In this document: one piece after another, positions 23,837 to 33,073 of the stretch
Layout of the letters: every line of letters starts with the position of its first letter
Numbering within the stretch: the first letter of the stretch is position 1
NCBI GenBank assembly: GCA_013822265.1
Contig: PNKD01000010.1
Span: forward strand, 1-59,189
Direction: 5' to 3'
Source of the DNA: Leptothrix sp. (in: b-proteobacteria)
GTDB lineage: Bacteria; Pseudomonadota; Gammaproteobacteria; Burkholderiales; Burkholderiaceae_C
DNA: 59,189 bases
Position numbers and translations under genes: made by a program
The notes under the pieces: generated by a model
The model's input: only the letters and a program-made list of their open reading frames with translations
Database searches by the model: none
Told to the model about the DNA's origin: nothing

Positions 23837-26800
23837 TTACACGCAAGGCGCAGGGTGTTGCGCCGGCGGCGGGGCGCCGGGTGCCGGTGCCTGAAGCTGT
23901 TGATGCAGCGGGTGCCGCAGGAAGCCGTCGGCAAACTCGGGCGGCACATGTGCCGCGGCCGTGGTGCGTACCCAGGCCTGCCCGGCCTGCCAGACGGCCA
24001 GGGCCTGCACCGGGGCGGCCCGCTGCAGCGCCCGCGCCGGTGCCAGCCAGCGCCAGGCGCGGTCGATGTGCAGCGCTTCGGTGCCCTCGGCCAGGGCCAG
24101 GCTGCGCCGCGCCAGGCCGGCTGCCGCCGCGACCGCCGCGTCGGCATCGAACGCGGGCGCCTCAGGCCCGGGTGAAACAAGCCGCGCTGCCAGCGCCGTG
24201 GCCTGCAGCAGCGCACCCAGTTCGGTGCCGTGCAGGTGGCGCGTGCGCGCTTCGTCGGCCACGGCCAGCAACTGCGGCAGGGCCTCGGCAGGTGCGCCTG
24301 CCAGCGCCTGTTCGGTCTGCACGATCAAGCGCAGTTCGGGCCAGCCGTCGCGCGGCGCCAGCGCCTGGGCCTCGGCCAGCAGCGCAGCCGGATCTTGGCG
24401 CAGCCGGCGCTGCAGTCGGGCAGCAGCACCAGCCAGCGCACGGCGTGGCGGGCCGGCATGCGGCGTGCCGCGGCCAGCGCATCGCCGCCCAGCACCTGGC
24501 CGGCGCGGGCGTGCTGGCCGAGGTCGAGCCAGACCTGCGCCAGGATCAGGCGCGCCACCGGCACGCGCGAAGGGTTGCGCTCGGCCAGGATGCTCTCGGC
24601 ACGCCGGCACCCGTCCAGCGCCGCGCCGTAGCGGCCGCTGGCGCGCTCGCACTGCGCCTGCAGCGTGGCGATGCAGCCGGCGCTGCTGCCGGCCATCTCA
24701 AAGGTGCTGACGATCAGCTGCGCCGGCACCAGCTGGGCGCTCGCGCCGGCGACATCGCCGGCGTCGAGCCGGCTGCTGGCGTAGTTGGCCCGCAGCGTGG
24801 CGTGCTCGGCGTGGTCGCCGTGCGCGCGGCTGAGCGCGACGCCGTGCTCGTAGTGCACGCGGGCGTCGTCGGGCCGGCCGAGGTTGCTGAGCACGACGGC
24901 CAGGTTGCCGTGGAACTCCGACGCCCCGTCGGCGGGCGCGTGGCTCAGTATCCAGGACTCGGCGGCGCGCATGTGCGGCAGTGCGGCGTCGAAGCGGCCG
25001 GCCAGGCTCAGCGCCGTGCCCAGGCGCTGGCCCAAGGTGGCGATGAGCCCGGGGTCGCCCAGCGGCCGGGCCAGCGCCAGCGCCGCCTCGCCCTGCTCGA
25101 CCGCGGCGCCGAAGTCGCCCAGCACGGCGCTGTACCAGGCGCGGTCGCCGGCGGCCTGGGCCTGCTGCAACGGCGTCTGCGCCAGCGCCTGCAGGCGTTC
25201 GAGCAAAGGCAGGCCGTCGGCCTGGCGGATGGCGTTCATGTGGCCCTCGATGGCGTCGCGCACCAGCGCGAAGGCCTCGTCGGGGCGCGCCGCGGCCTCG
25301 GCGATGTCGGCCGCGCGCAGCAGGAAGCCGATGCGCTCGCCCTCGCGCAGCGCGCGATGGGCACGCGCCGCGGCGGCGCGCAACGCGGGCAGCGCGCGCG
25401 CTGGCCTGCGGCCTCCCAGTGCGCCGCCACGCGGGCGGGATCGACGGCGGGTGCCGGGCCGCCCGGTGCCCGCTCGGCGTGGGCAGCGTCGTCGCCCGTC
25501 GCCGTGGCCCCTTGTTGCTCCAGCCAGCCCGCCACCTGGCCATGCAGGTGGCGGGCGATGACCTCGGGCAGGCCCTGCAGCACGGCGTCGTGCACGAGAT
25601 CGTGGGCAAAGGCCTCGCCGCGCATCACCTGCTGCGCCTCGAGTTCGGACCAGGGGTCGGCCAGGTCGAGCGCGCTGCGGCCCAGCAGGTGGCCCGCCAG
25701 GGGGATGCCGAAGTCGACGCCGGCCACGGCGGCCACACGCGCCAGTTGCAGCGCCCCCGGGGTCAGGCGCGCCAGCTGCTGGCCGATCAAGCCGCCCAGC
25801 GTGTCGGGCTGCGCCAGGGGCCGGGCGGGCGCACCGTCATCGGGCGCCGACAGCCCGGCCAGGCTGCCGTCGCTCCAGGCGCGCTTGAGGGTCTCCAGCG
25901 CGAAGAGCGGGTTGCCGCCGGTGCGCCGGCACAGCGTGGTGGCCAGCGCCGCCACCACCGGCGCCGCCGCGTCGACGAGGCCGGGCAACCCCAGGAAGGC
26001 GATGAACTCGGCCATCTGCGCGGCGTCCAGGGGCGGCAGGCCGAGCCGCATGTGCGGGCCGGCGCCGGCCAGTGCCTGCAGCACCTCGTGCAGCCGGGTG
26101 CCGGCGGCTGCGGGCCGCAGGCCCAGGCACCGGCGCAGGCCGTCGGCGCGCAAGGCGGGGGTCTCGCGCGGCCCGGTCCACAGTGCCTGCAGCAGTTCGA
26201 GGCTGGCGTCGTCGGCAAAGTGCAGGTCGTCCAGCGCCAGCGTGTCGACGTCGCGGCAGCGTTGCAGCAGCGTCGTCACGGGCAGCACCAGCGGCAACGG
26301 CGCTGGCGCCGTGCGGCCGCTGTCGGCGTCGGCCAGTTCGGGCAGCAGCGGCGCCAGCGCGCGCCGCAGCGCGGGGTCGACGGCGGCGGGTTCGCGGTCG
26401 AGCAGCTGGCGCAGCGTGCGCGCCAGCGTGGCGTAGGGCACCAGCGCGTCGCCAGGGCGCCCGCCGGTGTGCAGCACGCCGGGCCGCTGCGCTGCCAGGG
26501 CCTGCAGCAGGCGCGACTTGCCCATGCCGGCCTCGCCCACCAGCACCACCATCTGGCCGCTGGCCAGACCTCGCTGCAGCGCAGCCAGCTCTGCTTCGCG
26601 CCCGACCAGCCGCGGTGGCCGCAGCACGGTGGCCGGCAGCGGGCTGCGCACACGGGTGCTGCCTGCCACCTCGGTCGATTGCTCGATGGCCGCCAGCAGC
26701 GCCAGCGTTTCCGGCGCTGGCGCGGCGCCCGCCTCGTGCTTGAGCAGCTGCTCGCAGCGGTCGAAGGCCGGCAGCGCCGCGGCACGGTCGCCGCGCAGGT

Positions 26801-27323
26801 AGTGCAGCCTCATGACGCGGCGATGGGCGTGCGCCGACAGGGGGTCGTCGTCCAGCAGTGCCAGCGCCAGCGGCAGTGCGCCGGCCGCGTCGCCCGCGGC
26901 TTCCAGGGCATCGATGCGGTCTTGCTGTGCGTGCCTGGCGTGCGCATGCCAGGCCTCGCGGCGCCGGGTCAGCCATTGATCGAGCGCCGGGGCATCGGCC
27001 GCAGCCAGGTCACCCAGCAGCGTGCTGCCGGGCGCCAGGTCGAGCTCGACGCCTTCGGCCAGGGCCAGCAGGGTGTGGCCCACGACGACGTCGAGGCCCA
27101 GTTGGCGCCGCAGCCGGAACAGGCGCTGACGCATCGCGTTGCGCGCCGCGTCGGCGTTGCTGGCCGGCCACAGCAGCGTGGCCAGGCGCTCACGGGGGGT
27201 CGGGCCTTCCAGGGCCAGCCAGGCCAGCATCAGGGCGTCGGCAGGCGGCAGCGGCAGGCTGCGGCCGGCCACGCAGGCGCGGGGCGAACCGGCCAGGTGC
27301 AGCGTGAGCAGGGTGTCGGCCAC
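23837..27323 (-). pseudogene. SARP/AAA-type large transcriptional regulator, two frameshifts
   Basis: If two single missing bases are restored this is about 1162 residues from a GTG at 27323. N-terminal winged-helix and bacterial transcriptional-activation (BTAD) domains (about 1-230), a P-loop ATPase domain with GEAGMGKSRLL and Walker B region LALDDLHFAD, and a TPR-rich C-terminal half. The frame changes once near 25391-25404, within an alternating CG run, and again near 24410-24422; both look like single-base losses and each piece continues the same protein in the next frame. The gene may be decayed or the sequence may be wrong. An intact version would be a MalT/AfsR-like regulator. Confidence 0.75.
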
Positions 27324-27352
27324 GGCGCGCAGGATAGCGGCGGCGGTTCCGT

Positions 27353-28249
27353 TCAGCCGAAGAGCGTGCCGCGCGCGGCGCTGGTGATGGCTGCCACGCA
27401 GGGGTGGCGGATGCGCCGCTCCACCGAGATGGCGTAGAAGTCCTCGACGAGATCGTCGCTGCGGCCCAGCACCTCGACGCCGGACCGCGTGCATATCTCG
27501 GCCTCGACGAGCGCCGGCGCGATGAACACGCCGCGGCCCTCGCGGCCGAAGGCCTGCATCAGCGCGCTGTCGTTGAACTCGGCCACCACGCGCGGGCGCA
27601 GGCCATGCTGCGCCAGCCAGGCGTCGACCAGAGGCCGCACCGACGAACTGCCGCCCGGCAGCAGCATGGGGGCGTCGTCCAGGCACTGCGGGAACTCGCT
27701 GCCGATCTGCCGGCGCAGCGCGGCGGTGCACAGGAAGCTCATCGTCGAGCTGCCCAGCGTGTGGTTGAAGGCCTTCACGCTGAGGCGGCTGGTCAGCGGC
27801 TCGTCGCTGAGCACGAGGTCCAGGCGGTGCAGCGCCAGTTGCGCCATGAGGTCGTCGAACTGCCCTTCAACGCACACCAGCCGCACCGGCTGCGCCAGGT
27901 CGAGCGCCGGCGTCAGCAGGTGGTAGGCCACGGTCTTGGCCAGCACGTCCTCGATGCCGACGCGGAACTCCAGCGTCGCGGCGTGGTTGTCGCGGCGTTC
28001 GCGCATCGCCGTCTCGAGATCGCCGCCGAGGGCAAAGATGTCGTCGGCATAGCGCAGGGCGACGCGGCCGTCGTCGGTGAGCTCGAGCTTGCGGCCGCTC
28101 TTGCGGAACAGGCGCCGGCCGAGGCGGTCTTCGAGCAGCTTGATCTGCGTCGACAGCGTCTGCGGCGTGGTGTGCAGCTGTTCGCCTGCCTTGACGACGC
28201 CGCCGGCCCGGGCCGTGACCCAGAAGTAGTAGAGGTGCTTGAAGTTCAT
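27353..28249 (-). CDS. nhaR: NhaR-like LysR-family transcriptional regulator
   Basis: 298 residues, full length for the family. N-terminal winged helix (about 1-65) with MNFKHLYYFW and the recognition helix TTPQTLSTQIKLLEDRLG; the rest is a LysR effector-binding domain. The N-terminus is close to NhaR, the Na+-responsive activator of nhaA in enterobacteria; no antiporter gene is nearby, so the target here is unknown. It is divergent from the Rrf2 gene across a 123-base AT-richer region and upstream of the broken SARP gene on the same strand. Confidence 0.85.
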   Translation of the reverse strand: MNFKHLYYFWVTARAGGVVKAGEQLHTTPQTLSTQIKLLEDRLGRRLFRKSGRKLELTDDGRVALRYADDIFALGGDLETAMRERRDNHAATLEFRVGIEDVLAKTVAYHLLTPALDLAQPVRLVCVEGQFDDLMAQLALHRLDLVLSDEPLTSRLSVKAFNHTLGSSTMSFLCTAALRRQIGSEFPQCLDDAPMLLPGGSSSVRPLVDAWLAQHGLRPRVVAEFNDSALMQAFGREGRGVFIAPALVEAEICTRSGVEVLGRSDDLVEDFYAISVERRIRHPCVAAITSAARGTLFG

Positions 28250-28295
28250 GAGGGCGCCAGATGATGCGCTTTTTCAGAAGTAATGTCCTCAAAAC

Positions 28296-28330
28296 TTCGA
28301 ATTTACGAACGACTTGGATGTCCCTACATT
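28296..28330 (+). promoter_or_regulatory. Candidate promoter and operator upstream of the Rrf2 gene
   Basis: TTTACG (28302-28307) and TACATT (28325-28330) with a 17-base spacer form a plausible sigma-70 promoter toward the Rrf2 gene. The inverted repeat TTCG-AATTTA-CGAA (28296-28309) overlaps the -35 and could bind the Rrf2 or LysR protein encoded alongside. Evidence is the sequence pattern only. Confidence 0.4.
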
Positions 28331-28372
28331 GCCTGGGTCCGTCGTCAATCCACCTCAGCCCAGGAGAACCAC

Positions 28373-28882
28373 ATGCGCATGAGCACCAAGGGTCGCTTCG
28401 CCGTCAACGCCCTCATCGACCTCGCCCTGCGCGAGGCCGCCGGCCCGGTGGCATTGGCCACCATCAGCGCGCGCCAGCAGGTGTCGCTGTCCTACCTCGA
28501 GCAGCTTTTCAGCCGCCTGCGCCGCGACGGCATCGTCGAGAGCACGCGCGGGCCCGGCGGCGGCTACACGCTGGGGCGCCCGGCGGCGCGGATCACCGTG
28601 GCCGAGATCGTCACCGCGGTCGACGATCCGCTGGAAAACGCCGAGGCCGAGAACGCCGCCGACGGCCTGTCGCAGGCGTTGTGGCTGCGCCTGAACGCCA
28701 CGATGCTGCAGCACATGGCCGCCATCACGCTGCAAAGCCTGGTCGAGGAACAGAAGACGCAGGGGGCGATCGTCGAGAGCCGACCGGCGCGCCGGGCCAT
28801 CGCCAGCCAGCCCGTGGTCAAGCCGCTGCGCACGAAGGCGCCGAACTCGGTGTTCGCGTTCGGGCGTTCGTTTGCGCGCTGA
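28373..28882 (+). CDS. Rrf2-family regulator without IscR cysteines
   Basis: 169 residues. The N-terminal winged helix closely resembles IscR (MRMSTKGRFAVNALIDLALR, VSLSYLEQLFSRLRRDGIV, STRGPGGGYTLGR). In IscR three cysteines near residues 92-104 bind a 2Fe-2S cluster; here the matching stretch (DDPLENAEAENAADGLSQALW) has none, although the following LSQALW aligns with IscR. It therefore should not bind the usual cluster. The ATG has AGGAGAA five bases upstream. No isc genes are nearby. Likely autoregulated. Confidence 0.85.
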   Translation: MRMSTKGRFAVNALIDLALREAAGPVALATISARQQVSLSYLEQLFSRLRRDGIVESTRGPGGGYTLGRPAARITVAEIVTAVDDPLENAEAENAADGLSQALWLRLNATMLQHMAAITLQSLVEEQKTQGAIVESRPARRAIASQPVVKPLRTKAPNSVFAFGRSFAR

Positions 28883-28920
28883 ACGGTTCGGGCGATCGTT
28901 CGTCCGTTGAAATTTCGGGC

Positions 28921-28979
28921 CGCTGCCCAGGAGGCAGCGCCCTGAGAGAAACGGGCTGCAGCGCGCACGCTGCAGCCCG
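28921..28979. terminator. Tandem hairpins between convergent genes
   Basis: Two perfect hairpins: CGCTGCC-CAGGA-GGCAGCG (28921-28939), then a 12-base stem CGGGCTGCAGCG/CGCTGCAGCCCG with loop CGCA (28952-28979). They lie between the convergent Rrf2 and TRAP genes and could end transcription from both sides. No T-run follows, so they are not textbook intrinsic terminators. Confidence 0.5.
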
Positions 28980-29001
28980 CGCTCAGCACCCCGTCACCGG
29001 G

Positions 29002-30990
29002 TCACTTGTACAGCAGTGTCGGCAGCCACAGGCCGATGCCCGGGAAGGCATACAGCAGCGCCAGCGCCAGCACCTGTATGCCCATGAAGGGCAACATGCC
29101 CGCGAAGATCTGGTTCAGCGTGACGTGCTTGGGCGCCACGCCCTTCAGATAGAAGGCCGCCATCGCCACCGGCGGGCTGAGGAAGGCCGTCTGCAGGTTC
29201 AGCGCCACCAGCAGGCCGAAGAACAGCGGGTCGACGTTGAACTTGGCCAGCAGCGGAATGAAGATCGGCATGAAGATGACGATGATTTCCGTCCACTCCA
29301 GCGGCCAGCCGAGGATGAAGATGATGAACTGGCTGAGCAGCATGAACTGCAGCGTGGTCAGGCCCAGCGACAGCACCCAGGTCTCGATGATGTCCTGCCC
29401 GCCCAGCAGCGCGAATGAGGCCGAGAAGATCGAGGAACCGACGAACAGCCAGCACACCATCGCGCTGGTCTTGGCGGTCAGGAACGACGACTCCTTGACG
29501 ATGCCCCCCAGGTCCGACAACGTCTTGCCGACGGCACTGCCCACCTTGGCCTTGCGCGCTGCGTTGTAGCGGTAGGCCGCGGTCAGCAGCACACCGCCGA
29601 AGGCACCCACGGCGGCCGCCTCGGTGGGTGTGGCCAGGCCAAAGACAATCGAGCCCAGCACGGCGATGATCAGCACCGCGAGCGGGAAGAACGATGCCAG
29701 CAGCATCTTGAAGATTTCCAGCCGCTGCCAGTTCATCAGCCAGCTGATGAGCGCCAGGCCAGTCATGCCGACGCCGAAGACGACCCAGTACCAGGTCGGC
29801 GCGGGCACGCGTTCTGCCTTCGGCGCCGCCGGCATGGTTTCGGAGGTCTTCGCGACCGGGGTCGATGCCACGGCGGCGGTCGGTGCAGCGGCAGGTGCCG
29901 AGGCGGCTTCGCTGCTGGGAGGCTCCGTCAGCCCGCCTTCTTCCTTGGGCGGCTCGGAGAGCGACCCGCCCATTTCGGCTGGCGACTCTTCCGCAGAGAT
30001 TGCGCCGCCCGATTGCACCAGTCCCGTGGTGTCGACCGTGGCCACCGGCGACGTCGCGGCGTTGAACATCAACACCAGCAGCACGGCGATGGAAAGCGCG
30101 GGCAGCATCGAGACGAACAGCTGGCCGGCCACCTTGCCCTTGGGCAGCGACGGCATGCGCAGGCCGCCGAACAGGCCCGCCAGCGCGTTGTTGCCGCGCT
30201 CACTGAGTGCTTGCGACAACGGCGGCAGGGCCACCGCCCGTTCGCTCGCGGCCAGCGGGGGCGCCAGGTGCGGCTTCCACTTGGCGACGACGATGACGTA
30301 GACCACGTACAAACCAGCCAGCATGATGCCGGGGAAGAAGGCGCCCGCGTAGAGCTTGACGACCGAGACGCCCGCAGTGGCGCCATAGACGATGAGCAGC
30401 ACCGAGGGCGGGATCAGGATGCCCAGGCAGCCACCGGCGGTGATGGCGCCGGCGGCGATCTTGATGTCGTAGCCGGCACGCAGCATGGCCGGCAAGGCCA
30501 GCAGGCCCATCAGCGTGACCACGGCACCGACGATGCCCGTGGCCGTGGCGAAGATGGCGCAGGTGACGATGGTGGCCACCGCCAGCGCCCCCGGCACGCG
30601 CGCCAGCGACAGGTGCAGGCTCTTGAACAGCGACTCGATCAGGTTGGCCCGCTCGACCAGGTAGCCCATGAAGACGAACAGCGGGATCGCGATCAGCACG
30701 TCGTTGGACATGACCGAGTAGGCGCGCTGCACCATCAGGTCGAGGATCTGCTGCACCGCGAGATCGGGGTTGACGCTGCGATAGGCCAGCCAGCCGAAGA
30801 ACATGCCCATGCCCATCAGCGTGAACGCCGTGGGGAAGCCCAGCATGATGGCCACCACGATCAGCGCCAGCATCAGCAGGCCGAGGTGGCCGTTGGTGAT
30901 GGCGGGGGCGCGCAGCAGCACGACGCTGATGGCGACGAGGATGATCGCCATCAGGCTGAGTCCGAACCAGAGCTCCTTGCGGATCTTCAT
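29002..30990 (-). CDS. TRAP transporter large permease (DctM family), enlarged
   Basis: 662 residues, against about 430 usual for DctM. Inner-membrane translocation subunit. Typical motifs: GFPTAFTLMGMGMFFGWLAY, ATATGIVGAVVTLMGLLALP, TAGGCLGILIPPS near 195, and FGLATPTEAAAVGAFGG near 450. The excess is an insert of about 195 residues (roughly 240-435) with two extra hydrophobic segments (about 289-309, 401-420) flanking a Ser/Pro/Glu/Ala-rich loop (SEPPKEEGGLTEPPSS). Both halves of the normal permease are otherwise complete. The ATG overlaps the stop of the small-permease gene. Confidence 0.92.
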   Translation of the reverse strand: MKIRKELWFGLSLMAIILVAISVVLLRAPAITNGHLGLLMLALIVVAIMLGFPTAFTLMGMGMFFGWLAYRSVNPDLAVQQILDLMVQRAYSVMSNDVLIAIPLFVFMGYLVERANLIESLFKSLHLSLARVPGALAVATIVTCAIFATATGIVGAVVTLMGLLALPAMLRAGYDIKIAAGAITAGGCLGILIPPSVLLIVYGATAGVSVVKLYAGAFFPGIMLAGLYVVYVIVVAKWKPHLAPPLAASERAVALPPLSQALSERGNNALAGLFGGLRMPSLPKGKVAGQLFVSMLPALSIAVLLVLMFNAATSPVATVDTTGLVQSGGAISAEESPAEMGGSLSEPPKEEGGLTEPPSSEAASAPAAAPTAAVASTPVAKTSETMPAAPKAERVPAPTWYWVVFGVGMTGLALISWLMNWQRLEIFKMLLASFFPLAVLIIAVLGSIVFGLATPTEAAAVGAFGGVLLTAAYRYNAARKAKVGSAVGKTLSDLGGIVKESSFLTAKTSAMVCWLFVGSSIFSASFALLGGQDIIETWVLSLGLTTLQFMLLSQFIIFILGWPLEWTEIIVIFMPIFIPLLAKFNVDPLFFGLLVALNLQTAFLSPPVAMAAFYLKGVAPKHVTLNQIFAGMLPFMGIQVLALALLYAFPGIGLWLPTLLYK

Positions 30991-31610
30991 TTCGTGCCCC
31001 CCTGGTGCACGACGAGCTTGTCGAGGGCTTCGATGTCAGCGTCTTTCACGTGGACCATTTCCTTGAGTTTGTCGACGTCGACTTCTTCCACGTCGTGTTC
31101 ACGCGAGGGCCACTCGCCCTGCCGGATGCAGATCACGCAACGGATGATCTCGATGACGCCCTGCACCAGCAGGCCCAGGCCGGCCAGCGGCAGCACGGTC
31201 TTGAAGTGGTAGAGCGGCGGGCCGTCGGCGGTGATGTTGGAGTGTTCGTTGATGGCCCAGGATTCGGCCGCGAAGGTGTAGCCGGCGTAGGTCAGAGCGA
31301 TCACGCCGGGCATGAAGAAGAGGATGTAGAGCACGAGGTCGATGGTGGCCTGCGTGCGCGGCTCGAAGAAGCCGTAGAGCACGTCGCCGCGCACGTGACC
31401 GGCCTTGGACAAGGTGTAGGCGCCGGCCATCATGAACAGTGTGCCGTACATGATGATCATCATGTCGAAGGCCCAAGCGTGCGGCGCATCCAGCACGTAG
31501 CGTGAGAACACTTCCCACGAGATCATGAAGGTCAGCGCCACGATCAGCCAGGAAAACGCTTGGCCGATGAAGGTGCTGATCTTGTCGACGGTCAGGAGCA
31601 ATCTCTGCAT
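30987..31610 (-). CDS. TRAP transporter small permease (DctQ family)
   Basis: 207 residues. Four membrane helices (about 15-35, 48-66, 90-115, 140-165), with FSRYVLDAPHAWAFD after the first as in DctQ. The C-terminal tail (about 170-207) is charged (EHDVEEVDVDKLKEMVHVKD). It works with the DctM subunit. It lies 71 bases after the DctP gene; a hairpin in that gap may reduce its expression relative to DctP. Confidence 0.9.
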   Translation of the reverse strand: MQRLLLTVDKISTFIGQAFSWLIVALTFMISWEVFSRYVLDAPHAWAFDMMIIMYGTLFMMAGAYTLSKAGHVRGDVLYGFFEPRTQATIDLVLYILFFMPGVIALTYAGYTFAAESWAINEHSNITADGPPLYHFKTVLPLAGLGLLVQGVIEIIRCVICIRQGEWPSREHDVEEVDVDKLKEMVHVKDADIEALDKLVVHQGGTK

Positions 31611-31630
31611 GTCATGGCCTGCTCAGTGAA

Positions 31631-31665
31631 AAAGGGCCATCCGGGCTGTGCCCGGATGGCCGCAT
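31631..31665 (-). terminator. Hairpin with T-run between dctP-like and dctQ-like genes
   Basis: Minus-strand hairpin: 11-base stem GGCCATCCGGG/CCCGGATGGCC with a 5-base loop (31635-31661), followed on the minus strand by CTTTTTC. This is a good intrinsic terminator in form. Placed after dctP and before dctQ and dctM, it would give more binding protein than permease, a common arrangement in binding-protein operons. Confidence 0.7.
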
Positions 31666-31681
31666 GTGGAGCGTCGAAAGC

Positions 31682-32824
31682 TCAGGCCTTCTTGGGCGCC
31701 GGCGCCTTGGCGCCGAAGAAGTGGCCCACGGCCATGCGACGGCTGACGTAGGTGTCCTGGTCCCACTTCACGGCGCGCTCGGCGAAGGCGCGCTGCGACT
31801 CCACGATCTCCTTGAACAGCGCGTTCTCGGCCGACTTCTTCTCGAGGATGGCGTCCCACAGCTTCAGTTGCGTCTGCAGCACCGCGTCGGGCGTCTTGTA
31901 GAACTTGACCTTGTCCTTGGTCTGCAGCTCGATGTAGTCCTTCGAGTAGCGGTCGATGGCCTTCCACGACATGTCGGCCGAGGAGGCTTCCACCGCGTTG
32001 GCGATGATCGCGCGCATCTTGGACGGCAGCGCGTCGTACTTGGTCTTGTTGAAGGTGATCTCGAAGGTCTCGGCGCTCTGGTGGTAGCTCTGCAGCATGC
32101 AGACCTTGGACACGTCGGGGAAGCCGAGCAGGCGGTCGGAGGTGGCGTTGTTGAACTCGGCGCCGTCGAGCAGGCCGCGGTCCATGGCCGGCACGATCTC
32201 GCCGCCCGGCAGCGCGTTGACCGCCGCACCCATCGCGGTGAAGAGGTCGATGGCCAGGCCGTTGGTGCGGAACTTCAGGCCCTTGAAGTCTTCGACCTTG
32301 GTGATGGGCTTCTTGAACCAGCCCAGCGGCTGCGTCGCCATCGGGCCGTAGAGGAAGGACACGACGTTGCCGCCGATGGAGGCGTAGAGCTTGGTGAGCA
32401 GCTCGGCGCCGCCGCCGTACTTGTGCCAGGACAGCAGCATGTTGGCGTCCATGCCGAAGGCGGGGCCGGAATTCCACAGTGCCAGCGCGTTCTGCTTGCC
32501 GTAGTTGTAGCCCAGCACGCCATGACCGCCGTCCAGCGTGCCCTTGGACACGGCATCCAGCAGGCCAAAGGCCGGCACCACCGAGCCTGCCGGCAGGACT
32601 TCGATCTTCAGCTCGCCACCGGTCATGTCGTTGACCTTCTTGGAGAAGTCGACGGCGTACTCGTGGAAGATGTCCTTGGACGGCCAGGTGCTCTGGAAAC
32701 GCAGCGCGGTGGGCGTCTGCGCCGAGGCGATGTGCGGAGCGGCCATCGCCCCGACACCGACGGCACCGGCCGCGGCGGACTTCAGAAAACTCCGGCGCGG
32801 TGCCGGCTTCAGGGCTTGGGTCAT
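31682..32824 (-). CDS. TRAP transporter substrate-binding protein (DctP family, TakP-like)
   Basis: 380 residues. Periplasmic receptor delivering a carboxylate-type substrate to the TRAP permease. The N-terminus has a Tat-type signal (RRSFLKSAAAGAVGVGAMAA, cleavage near ASAQ). The mature protein starts TALRFQSTWPSKDIFHEYA and contains GGELKIEVLPAGSVVPAFG and the DctP-type segment KGLKFRTNGLAIDLF. The sequence resembles the TakP/keto-acid and mannitol/chloroaromatic branch; the substrate is not determined. ATG 32824 has a GGAGA site upstream. Confidence 0.92.
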   Translation of the reverse strand: MTQALKPAPRRSFLKSAAAGAVGVGAMAAPHIASAQTPTALRFQSTWPSKDIFHEYAVDFSKKVNDMTGGELKIEVLPAGSVVPAFGLLDAVSKGTLDGGHGVLGYNYGKQNALALWNSGPAFGMDANMLLSWHKYGGGAELLTKLYASIGGNVVSFLYGPMATQPLGWFKKPITKVEDFKGLKFRTNGLAIDLFTAMGAAVNALPGGEIVPAMDRGLLDGAEFNNATSDRLLGFPDVSKVCMLQSYHQSAETFEITFNKTKYDALPSKMRAIIANAVEASSADMSWKAIDRYSKDYIELQTKDKVKFYKTPDAVLQTQLKLWDAILEKKSAENALFKEIVESQRAFAERAVKWDQDTYVSRRMAVGHFFGAKAPAPKKA

Positions 32825-33073
32825 GACGATGTCTCTCCGTTGATGTGGTGATTCGGCGGTCGCGACTCTGACCTTCTTCGGCCACCATGGATGACTATGT
32901 CCGACGCGCTGGCGGCTTGGCAAGTCGGTCTAACCCGACCCGGGCTGCACGCAGGTTCAAACACTTCTGACCTGGGTGAGGGCAATGCGCCCGCCGCCGC
33001 CGTGCGGCAGACTCGGCACTGCCGCCCAGGCCCCTCGAGCGTGCGGCCGCCTTCGACAACGCCCGCTGAAGCC
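32825..33073. promoter_or_regulatory. Divergent intergenic region with possible GntR-type operator
   Basis: 249 bases between the divergent TRAP and amidase operons, so it must carry both promoters. The element GTCGG-TCTAAC-CCGAC (32924-32939), containing GGT-CTA-ACC, resembles the palindromic sites of FadR/GntR regulators. No GntR gene is in the window. I find no clear -35/-10 pair. Confidence 0.3.
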
